Source: a virus. From it: 31,532 bases of DNA. Of this stretch, positions 7,554 through 15,400 are shown in pieces (the stretch's first letter is position 1; every line of letters starts with the position of its first letter). The position numbers were made by a program, and so were the translations under genes. The DNA lies in IMG/VR virus record IMGVR_UViG_3300009149_000165, positions 1 through 31,532 of that record; one strand, 5' to 3'. The notes below the pieces were generated by a model. That model saw only the letters and a program-made list of their open reading frames with translations. It searched no databases and was not told the DNA's origin.

Positions 7554-8006
7554 ATGAGCGAATTTTTAGAAAAATTAAAAAAAGCAGCAGATAATGGAGA
7601 ATTTAATTCTGAAGCTGCAAAAAAGATAACTGAGGTTACTGAACTAGCAGAAACCAAATTTATTGAAAGTGATGATGGTGTTTCATATGTTGACACAACA
7701 AATCTCGATAAATTAAAGGATGAGGTCAATAAGAATATTAAACCAGTAACTGAAGAAAAAGCACTTGAACTCAATACTGAGTATGAGGAAAAGATGAAGC
7801 AATTGAAAAAAATTGATTCTGCTAATAAACAATTAGCAACATTAATTGATATCGAAGATATGGTAAAAGCAAGTATTGAAGATATGATTGGTTTCACAGA
7901 TGAACTTGAAGGTAAATTTGAAAAAGAATTTAATGATGAAGACCCAATCTATGCTGATCTTTCCCAGAAAATTGAACAAATTAAATCGAAATATATTATT
8001 AATTAA
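7554..8006 (+). CDS. coiled-coil phage protein of unknown function
   Basis: The 150-residue protein is highly charged and helical, with heptad-like hydrophobic spacing over most of its length (for example ELNTEYEEKMKQLKKIDSAN and IEDMIGFTDELEGKFEKEFN). It has no cysteine, no membrane segment and no catalytic motif that I can see. It lies 11 bases after the preceding gene and 12 bases before the next, in the block that starts with the glycosyltransferase. A role as a chaperone, scaffold or small structural protein is plausible, but nothing in the sequence decides between these. Confidence 0.65.
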   Translation: MSEFLEKLKKAADNGEFNSEAAKKITEVTELAETKFIESDDGVSYVDTTNLDKLKDEVNKNIKPVTEEKALELNTEYEEKMKQLKKIDSANKQLATLIDIEDMVKASIEDMIGFTDELEGKFEKEFNDEDPIYADLSQKIEQIKSKYIIN

Positions 8007-8018
8007 AAACAATTATTT

Positions 8019-8471
8019 ATGTCAAAAATTCAAAAAGCGTCAGAAGATTTAGTAAATCTATTTGATGAGATTAGAGATCAAACAACAATCCCTCATTGGA
8101 TTATGTTTGAATTATTCAATAATAGTAAACAAAAGGAACTTTATAAAATTAGTAAAACAAATGATGTTACTGAAATTCTTACTGATGGTGTAAATTTTAC
8201 CGTAGTGTTTAATGAAGAAATATTTGATGGGTTGCCATTAGATATGCAGAAGATGGCAATTGTTGAATGTCTTGCAGGCGTTAGTGTAAGTGATAGTGAT
8301 GCAATTTCATTGAAAAAAACAAATGTTAATACACATACAGGTGTACTTCAAAAATATGGTCATGAACCAGTAATCATATTACATGAATCAATTAAAAGTC
8401 TTTTTGATCAGAAAAAACAAAAAGATGATGAAGAGAAAGCACAAACGAAAGCTAAACGACAAAAAAACTAA
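8019..8471 (+). CDS. conserved phage protein of unknown function
   Basis: This 150-residue protein has an N-terminal helical part with TIPHWIMFELFNNSKQ, a strand pair around NFTVVFNEEIFDGLP, a central MQKMAIVECLAGVSV, and a basic, lysine-rich tail after residue 130. The arrangement of a strand, an acidic turn and a helix is reminiscent of small phage proteins sometimes annotated as putative metallopeptidases, but the HExxH box is absent, so I do not assign peptidase activity. It is the last gene of its block; a strong terminator at 8496 follows 25 bases after the stop. Its function is open. Confidence 0.65.
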   Translation: MSKIQKASEDLVNLFDEIRDQTTIPHWIMFELFNNSKQKELYKISKTNDVTEILTDGVNFTVVFNEEIFDGLPLDMQKMAIVECLAGVSVSDSDAISLKKTNVNTHTGVLQKYGHEPVIILHESIKSLFDQKKQKDDEEKAQTKAKRQKN

Positions 8472-8495
8472 AATAATAGTAATTTGTAAACAATT

Positions 8496-8529
8496 AAAAA
8501 TCCCGATAAATTAATTATCGGGATTTTTT
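8496..8529 (+). terminator. strong intrinsic terminator
   Basis: A perfect 14-bp stem (AAAAATCCCGATAA with TTATCGGGATTTTT) closes on a 5-base loop and runs into T residues. The A-rich left arm would also allow function on the opposite strand. Confidence 0.9.
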
Positions 8530-8537
8530 CTTTATAA

Positions 8538-8551
8538 GTATTTATAATAAA
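8538..8551 (+). promoter_or_regulatory. GTATTTATAATAAA motif, probable phage late promoter
   Basis: An exact motif lies 9 bases after the terminator and begins 23 bases before the ATG of the gp25-like gene. Terminator followed at once by the motif is also seen at 12433-12484. Confidence 0.65.
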
Positions 8552-8560
8552 TCAAATATT

Positions 8561-8959
8561 ATGAATACTTATAATATCACTTTTCCTTTTGAGGATAATT
8601 ATGAAGAAAATAGTTTTTTACTAATGAATCAAACTAGTAAAACAGCTTATAGTAGTAATTTATTATTGTTGTTATTAACTGTAAAGGGTGAAAGATATAA
8701 TGACCCCGATTATGGGACTGATTTGATTAAATATATATTTGAACCTAATGATGATTTAACTAGTCAAGAGGTTGAGAATGAAATAAAAAACACAGTGTCA
8801 CTATATATTCCAGAAATTAAAATTAATTCAATATTGTTTAATTGGTTAACTGATGATAATGGGAATGAAATTAGCGAAAATCAATTAAGTGTTGATGTTA
8901 AATTTACTTATAACGATGATACACTTAGCGAAGAGGGTAGTCTTAATCTAGTTTTTTAA
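8561..8959 (+). CDS. baseplate wedge subunit, T4 gp25 / GPW-gp25 family
   Basis: The 132-residue protein matches the family's usual length. It shows the family core: a region leading to a helix (SKTAYSSNLLLLLLT), then the conserved box with an arginine-like start and tight turn, GERYNDPDYGTDLIKYIFEP, followed by the helix SQEVENEIKNTVSLYIP and the closing strands INSILFNW and LSVDVKFTYND. In T4 and contractile injection systems, gp25 joins the sheath initiator region to the wedge and is essential for baseplate assembly. The gene directly precedes the gp6-like wedge gene, the usual order in contractile-tail phages. It has no lytic active site, despite the lysozyme name sometimes given to this family. 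Confidence 0.87.
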   Translation: MNTYNITFPFEDNYEENSFLLMNQTSKTAYSSNLLLLLLTVKGERYNDPDYGTDLIKYIFEPNDDLTSQEVENEIKNTVSLYIPEIKINSILFNWLTDDNGNEISENQLSVDVKFTYNDDTLSEEGSLNLVF

Positions 8960-8989
8960 ATAAAAATAAAATATAAATAATACATTATA

Positions 8990-10834
8990 ATGGCAACAGA
9001 AACAACGAATATTATTCAATATGGAAGTAGAACTTTTGGGGAAATTAGAACAGATTTAATTTCATATATTAGACAAGCATATCCAGAAGTTCTTAGTGAT
9101 TTTATGGATTCTAGTGTTGGTGCAATGCTTATTGATTTAAATGCTGGAGTTACTAATAATCTTAGTATTAATACTGATAGGGCATTTCAAGAAACTCAAT
9201 TAGAGTATGCACAACAAAGAAGTTCAATATTAAATATTGCAAAAAATATGGGTTTCAACATCCCAGCAAAAAGACCAAGTGTTACTGTTGTTGATTTTAG
9301 TGTAACAATTCCAGTATTAGGTAATGCTCCAGATAGTAATTATTATCCAGTATTAAATGCTGGTGCACAAATAATTGGTGGGGGTAAAATATTTGAGACA
9401 CAAGAAAATATTGATTGGAATTCACCATTAAGTAATTTGGGTGACCCTAATCGAAGTATTATACCTGTTTTAGACCCTAATGGTATACCAGTCAGTTATA
9501 CTGTCACTAAAAGAGAAGTTGTTATAAATGGGAGTACAAGTATTTTTAAAAGGGTTATTAATACTAATGATGTTGTACCATTTTTTCAAATAACATTACC
9601 AGATGCAGATATTATTGAAATTGAAAGTGTAATTCTCATGGAAGGTACTTCAATAACAACACCAGAGTATAGTGATTTTTATGACATTACTAAACAATAT
9701 TTTGAGGTTGATTATTTAGCTCAACAGCGAGTTTTTATCGAAGACCCAAATAGTTCATCTGGAAGTACTAATACTAATAATTTGAAAGTAGGTAAGTGGT
9801 TAGATATTACAAAAAAATTCATAAAAGAATTTACACCAAATGGTTTTTGTAAATTAACTTTTGGTTCAGGTGATGCTAATATCGATGCATTTAGAGATGG
9901 TTTTTTAAAAGAGGGTGTTAATGATCGATATTTTCTTGAAAATTTTCTAAATGGTACTGCCCTTGGTGAAAAACTGAAAGCTAATTATACGTTATTTGTT
10001 AAATATAGAACTGGTGGTGGTATAGCATCTAACATTGGTTCAAACGTATTAACACAACTTGGGTCATATACTTTAAACGTTAATGGTTCACGTCAGGAAT
10101 ATAATCAAAACGTTTATAGGAGTTTAAGAACAACAAATCCAATTCCAGCTATTGGTGGAAATGACGGTTTAAATACTGAACAAATAAGACAATTAACTAA
10201 ATATAATTTTTCTAGTCAAAATAGAGATGTAATACTTACTGATTATTTAATGCAAACGTATAAGATGCCCGGTAAGTTCGGTTCACCATTTCGTACAAAT
10301 GTTTTTAAATTAAATAATAAGATTCTAATTTCAATCCTTGGAATTGGTGCTGATGGTAAATTATCAAATACAAGTAATTCTTTATTAAAAACAAACATTA
10401 GTGAATATTTATCACAACATAGAATGGTTAATGATTATGTTGAAATTAAAGATAGTAAAATTTATAATTTAGGGTTTGAGATTGATGCATATATCGAAAA
10501 CATTACCGATAATCAAATTGCAAATAATATAATTTCAGTAGTAAAGACTTATTTTAATATTAATAATAGTGATATGAATCAAGATGTTTTTCTTGGTAGA
10601 CTTCAGAAAAAAATACTTGATGTTAATGGTGTTGTAAATATAATTAGTATTAAAGTGTTTAATAAAGTTGGTGACCAATATTCAAACAATACTATTGGTC
10701 AACAAATTTCAAACACTACTACTGGTGAAATTAAAATTGAAAATAATACAATTTATTCAACAAAAGATTCAATGTTTGAAATTAAATATCCTGAAAAAGA
10801 TATTAAAGTGTTATTAAGGAAAAGTGTGGAATAA
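8990..10834 (+). CDS. baseplate wedge subunit, T4 gp6 / baseplate J-like
   Basis: This 614-residue protein starts with the typical J/gp6 entry region: YGSRTFGEIRTDLISYIRQ, then SDFMDSSVGAMLIDLNAGVTNNLS and a helix with REE-like content (AFQETQLEYAQQRSSILNIA), and KNMGFNIPAKRPS before the beta-rich middle. The C-terminal third carries the family's later core, with TEQIRQLTKYNFSSQNR, VILTDYLMQT, and after it YKMPGKFGSPFRT. In T4, gp6 forms the continuous ring of the baseplate by dimerisation. Its place after gp25 supports the call. A TATAAATA octamer at 8972-8979, 11 bases before the ATG, could be an extra promoter, but the leader is so A/T-rich that I give it little weight. Confidence 0.85.
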   Translation: MATETTNIIQYGSRTFGEIRTDLISYIRQAYPEVLSDFMDSSVGAMLIDLNAGVTNNLSINTDRAFQETQLEYAQQRSSILNIAKNMGFNIPAKRPSVTVVDFSVTIPVLGNAPDSNYYPVLNAGAQIIGGGKIFETQENIDWNSPLSNLGDPNRSIIPVLDPNGIPVSYTVTKREVVINGSTSIFKRVINTNDVVPFFQITLPDADIIEIESVILMEGTSITTPEYSDFYDITKQYFEVDYLAQQRVFIEDPNSSSGSTNTNNLKVGKWLDITKKFIKEFTPNGFCKLTFGSGDANIDAFRDGFLKEGVNDRYFLENFLNGTALGEKLKANYTLFVKYRTGGGIASNIGSNVLTQLGSYTLNVNGSRQEYNQNVYRSLRTTNPIPAIGGNDGLNTEQIRQLTKYNFSSQNRDVILTDYLMQTYKMPGKFGSPFRTNVFKLNNKILISILGIGADGKLSNTSNSLLKTNISEYLSQHRMVNDYVEIKDSKIYNLGFEIDAYIENITDNQIANNIISVVKTYFNINNSDMNQDVFLGRLQKKILDVNGVVNIISIKVFNKVGDQYSNNTIGQQISNTTTGEIKIENNTIYSTKDSMFEIKYPEKDIKVLLRKSVE

Positions 10835-11050
10835 ATGGAAATCATAAAAAAAACCATATTGCAAGCAGTTACTACTGGATTAACAGCATGTACTGGAACA
10901 ACAGGTATGTGTTATGTTATTATACCTAATTTAGATGCAGTATATTATATAAAAATTGGGTTGAAACAAGAAGGACGTGATTTTGGTTTTTTCGACCCGT
11001 ATGAGGAAACTATAACACCAATAGAAGAAGATGATATTGGTTTATTATAA
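10835..11050 (+). CDS. small structural-region protein of unknown function
   Basis: This 71-residue protein starts with the base right after the gp6-like stop, so it is probably translated by the same ribosomes. It has a Thr/Gly/Cys-containing N-terminal part (TTGLTACTGTTGMCYVIIP), a strand-like YYIKIGL, and a highly acidic C-terminal tail (ITPIEEDDIGLL). I know no family for it. The position between wedge proteins suggests a small virion component or assembly factor. The coding frame is well placed, with no competing reading frame. Confidence 0.65.
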   Translation: MEIIKKTILQAVTTGLTACTGTTGMCYVIIPNLDAVYYIKIGLKQEGRDFGFFDPYEETITPIEEDDIGLL

Positions 11051-11065
11051 TGGGAGTATAATCTT

Positions 11066-11500
11066 ATGATAACAGGTACAACAAATAATAGTAGATTACC
11101 CGAACTACGAAAATATACAACATCAACAATATTTGCGAACCAATATGTTAGTGGTGGTAATTGGGGTAATGATGGTGTTGATTATCCAAATTCTCCATCA
11201 ATAGAATATGTTGTATATTATATTGGTGGAATTCAATATATTGATGAAACATTAATAGACGGTGTTGAAACGACATTTACGTATACACCAAATAACACCA
11301 ATAATTTTATTGATTTACCATATATAAAAAATATGGATAAAGAAAAAATTGTTGCTAACCCTAAAATTTCTGATGACGTATTTATAGAAAGAACAGATTT
11401 ATCAGCATTTAATAAAAATTATAAGTTAGAATATATTAGGAATTTAGTGGATTTAACAACATATGCTGGTGGAAAATATTTTAATATAGTTAATAATTAA
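11066..11500 (+). CDS. putative baseplate or tail protein, unknown family
   Basis: The 144-residue protein is Asn/Thr/Tyr-rich with short alternating strands (YVVYYIGGIQYIDE, TTFTYTPNN) and an acidic helix near the C-terminus (NKNYKLEYIRNLVDL). This composition is that of virion beta proteins. The start is the first ATG after a GGAGT at 11052-11056, one of the few Shine-Dalgarno-like sequences in the window. It lies between the gp6-like gene and another structural gene, 4 bases ahead of the latter. I cannot match it to a T4 wedge or hub protein. Confidence 0.65.
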   Translation: MITGTTNNSRLPELRKYTTSTIFANQYVSGGNWGNDGVDYPNSPSIEYVVYYIGGIQYIDETLIDGVETTFTYTPNNTNNFIDLPYIKNMDKEKIVANPKISDDVFIERTDLSAFNKNYKLEYIRNLVDLTTYAGGKYFNIVNN

Positions 11501-11504
11501 ACGT

Positions 11505-12410
11505 ATGGCAACAGGAATTTATGGAATAACAAGACCCGCAGATGTAAGCATCGATGATATTGATGTTTATTATAATTTTACTCCTAGCAGAGAAACGTTA
11601 AATAATTTTATCTATAAATTAGATTCAACGGAAATATTATCATATAATTATTTACCTGAAGATGAACAAATTGTAGGTAATGAAAATCTTTTAGAAGGTC
11701 TTTATAATTTAAGATTACCTGCAAGCGTTTTTAATTCATTGGGATTATATACAATTTATATTAAACCTAAAAAAATTGATACAATTATTCTTGATTGTAG
11801 TGTATTATCCTCTTTGCCAAACGTTAAGGGGATTGTGGTTGATGCTAACGATTTATCTGAAAATTTACGTGCGAATAATGCATTACAGGGGTATCGTATT
11901 GAGTATATTGATTCAGACACTAATAATAAAATAAGAAATCTTGTTCGTTATGTAGTAACATCAAATAAAGTTGTTCCTGTTACTGAAAATATTGGTAACA
12001 CAACTCAGACAGCAACAAGATATAGATTTGATGATAGCGGAACATTAATGTTTCTACAATTAACCCCAAGTAGTGCATCTGATGTAAAACCAAATGTCTC
12101 ACCATTTATTGGAACTCCAGATCAAATGATTTTAATATCAAACACATTTTTTTCACCACTTGTTATTGAAGTGGATATGGTTGCAAACACAATTGATACT
12201 CTTACTGATATAGTTGCTGGTGAACAAGTTAAAGATGTCGATAATGGTATTATCACATATTATGATTCAAATAGAGTAATAACAAAACAATTCAATATAT
12301 TCGAAATAAAAGATGATGTTAATAATGTTCCATTATTTGAGGTTAAAGAAAGAAGAACAAATATTGATGAGAATCAAAATTTTGACCAAGTTATTGATGG
12401 GGTTGAATAA
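11505..12410 (+). CDS. putative baseplate or tail protein, unknown family
   Basis: This 301-residue protein starts MATGIYGITRPADVSIDDIDVYYNF and is rich in beta segments (TIILDCSVL, YRFDDSGTLMFLQLTP, SPLVIEVDMV), with few lysines in the core, as in virion proteins. A short conserved-looking unit, SNTFFSPLVIEVDMV, precedes a charged C-terminal part (KEVKERRTNIDENQN type). There is no signal peptide, membrane segment or catalytic motif. It is the last gene of the gp25-like block, with a terminator at 12433 shortly after the stop. It probably sits in the baseplate or connects baseplate and fibre, since the fibre-like gene follows. Confidence 0.65.
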   Translation: MATGIYGITRPADVSIDDIDVYYNFTPSRETLNNFIYKLDSTEILSYNYLPEDEQIVGNENLLEGLYNLRLPASVFNSLGLYTIYIKPKKIDTIILDCSVLSSLPNVKGIVVDANDLSENLRANNALQGYRIEYIDSDTNNKIRNLVRYVVTSNKVVPVTENIGNTTQTATRYRFDDSGTLMFLQLTPSSASDVKPNVSPFIGTPDQMILISNTFFSPLVIEVDMVANTIDTLTDIVAGEQVKDVDNGIITYYDSNRVITKQFNIFEIKDDVNNVPLFEVKERRTNIDENQNFDQVIDGVE

Positions 12411-12432
12411 TTCACATAAAACTAATTTAAAG

Positions 12433-12467
12433 AAATCCTAATTTAATTAATTAGGATTTTTCTTTTT
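12433..12467 (+). terminator. intrinsic terminator after the wedge block
   Basis: An 11-bp stem (AAATCCTAATT with AATTAGGATTT) with a 5-base loop is followed by TTTCTTTTT-like sequence. The late-type motif begins 4 bases later. Confidence 0.85.
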
Positions 12468-12470
12468 ATT

Positions 12471-12484
12471 GTATTTATAATAAA
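12471..12484 (+). promoter_or_regulatory. GTATTTATAATAAA motif, probable phage late promoter
   Basis: An exact motif copy lies directly behind the terminator and begins 25 bases before the GTG start of the giant tail gene. Confidence 0.65.
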
Positions 12485-12495
12485 TCGTAAAGACT

Positions 12496-15400
12496 GTGGG
12501 AAAAGTAAAAGTAGTAAATTCACAACTCAATGCAAATTTAAATGGGAGTTATTTTAATGACACACCATCTAATACAATATTTTCGTTTGGAAAGTTTTTT
12601 GTCACATCAAACTTCGATAATAAGGTAACTATTGATTATACAAACACTTTAAGTTCATTTGTTCAACCAATTTCTTTAGAATCTCTTAATGTTTCAACAA
12701 CACAGTCTGAAATAATTGAAGAATACTCAACAAACGCAACATTAAACTTAGATAAATCAAATTTAAATACTTTTGTTAGGTATGGTTCGGCTTATGAATT
12801 TTTAAGAGTAGCTATTCAGGAAATAATCCTTGCATATCCGGGAAGTCTATTTCTTAACTCACAAACCATATTAAGTAGTAATTACACATATAGTGGATTT
12901 AGTTATAATGAAATCAAAAACGTTTCAACAATTTATGTACCTACAGCATATATGGAGAATAAATTTGGTTTAATATATAACGATGGTAATGAAACTTTGC
13001 CAGATGATGTCGAATTGAAGAATTTAAATGTTTCATATGATAAATATGTAATCTGGTCATCGTTAGACCCAGAAACATTATACCCTATAATTGGTTATAC
13101 TGGTAATTCAACAAACACTAGTAATAATTTTATAAACACACACATAAAATTAGAAATTCAAGGAAACCCATTTACTTTTATGGGGACTGGTAGTACTGGT
13201 ATTCTCGATTATCATATTAGACCAAATAATGTTGTTTTCGAAGAATTTAGGGCGTTATTAAGTCCATATGAAAGGAACATTGTTTCTTTTAGAGATGGTA
13301 CTAATGGTTTTTCATTCACAATGAAAGACCCAAAACTACTCGATAGTGGTAAAATTATATATTCTAACACACAAATACTTTGGGTAACTAGTGATGGTTA
13401 TAATATAGAAATTGATACACCAAATTATCAAAAATTTTTGGAAATAATGTTGACTATTGGTGGGAAATATGATAGTGTGAAAACCGATTTAATTGCAAGA
13501 TTTTTAACACCATCCTCACTTAAAACATATGATTTTACTAGTGAAGGTAAAATACTTAAACTTCTAAGAATTTATGGTGAAGAATTTGATAAGATTAGGG
13601 AATTTATTGATTCTCTTGTACATATTAATAAAATAACATATGATAAAATTGATAATGTTCCTGATCAACTAATAAAAAATATGGCAAATACTTTTGGTTG
13701 GGATTATTTTTCATTAGTGAATGAAAGTGAATTAGTTGACGGATTCTTAACCATTGATGATGTTGAAAGGAATTTAAATGACAACACATTACCAGCAGAA
13801 ATTGATATTGAACTTTGGAGAAGAATTATTAACAACACTAGTTATTTTTGGAAATCAAAAGGTACTCGCCAAGCGATAAAATCAATGTTTTTATTAATTG
13901 GAATACCAGAACCATTCATCAATATAACAGAATATGTTTATACTGTTGAGGGTAAAATCGACCCAAATACAGTTCCATTAACTCAGGCAGATTTTCCATC
14001 CAACTCATTACCATATGATACTGATGGTTATCCAATTGCACCGTTAGAGACAAGCGATTTCTATTTTCAAATTAGTGGTGATTCTGATGGTGGTCAAGCA
14101 TATCTTGATGCGTTTCGTTTGGCTGGATTTAATTTGTCTGCAACAGTTGACAATAAAAAATCGTGGGTTCAATCTGGAGCAACAACAAGAATACATGATA
14201 CAACACCACAATATTATCAAGAAGACAGTAGGTTAGTTATTAACACTAAAGAAGTTGATGTTGCACTTGATACCGCACGTGGAATTGAATATGATGTTTA
14301 TGAATATATTCAAAAAGATTTTGCAGCAAATTCAAGTGGGTACACATTACCATATTCATATGTAAATATATCTTTATCATATAGTGGTGAAGAGAACACA
14401 TTTACATTACCTTATGATGTGAATGGACTTCAAGGGGATTTCGAAGTTAGATATAATGGTATTTTACTTAATGCACCTAAGAGTGGGTCAACTGAGGAAT
14501 TGACACGTGCAGATTATACTGTTTCAGGAAATAGTTTCACATTAGTTAGTGGGGTTGCAAGAAATTTGGGAACTAGAAGAGATGTGATTCAAGCAACATT
14601 TGTTAATTCTGGTACGACAAGTGCTATTAGTGGAATAACTGTTGAATATATAGTTACAAGACTTCAAGCATCGTATGGGAACATATATCTTGATCTACCA
14701 AGTTACCCACGTGGTGATCTACAAGTAACTATTAATGGTATTGCACTTACTAAAGGTACTCCACAATTTACAGCAGACTATATCTTAGACCCAGCAAATT
14801 CAAGTGGTGGGACTAATCGAATAATTATTCAGAATCCTGAAGTTATAACTTTTCTTAATTCAAATCCAGAAGTACAGGTTTCATATATGACTGTAACTGG
14901 TAGTGATGATATTAATTTAAGAAGTGAAGTTATTAGAGTTGATAGTTTTAATACAAATAAAATCTATTTCAATGCAAGTGCAAATAAATATGTATATAAA
15001 CTTAATTACAAAGCAACTAAAGCTAGTGACGTTAAGTTTTTAATTAACGGAATTGCGTTAGAACCAATTTTGGATTATAACATTAATGTGATGAATCAGT
15101 TTGAAATATTTTTACCAAGAGGTATAAAGTATGGTGATGTGATCACAGTATATTATCTTGTAGCAAATAGTAGTGCATTTACTCCTGTTGTTAATGATAG
15201 TTTTGGTCTTGGTGATATTAGTGAATTGTCGTTTCTTGAATTTATTGAATTGATTCAGAGAAAAATGATTAATGCCAGAAACAGACAAACAATAAGTGAT
15301 TTTAAAGGTGGGTGGTATCCAGCTTTATTAAGAATTTATGAAACATATTTAGAAAGGGCAACTCTTTCAGATGATAATCCATTACAATCAAATGGTTATA

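Noticed and set aside
8019-8471. Metallopeptidase call for the 150-residue protein
   Set aside because: There is no HExxH or other complete metal site, so the function is left open.
8972-8979. TATAAATA on the + strand before the gp6-like gene, as a T4-type late promoter
   Set aside because: It sits within continuous A/T sequence, is only 11 bases from the ATG and lacks the flanking bases shared by the other motif sites; kept only as a remark.
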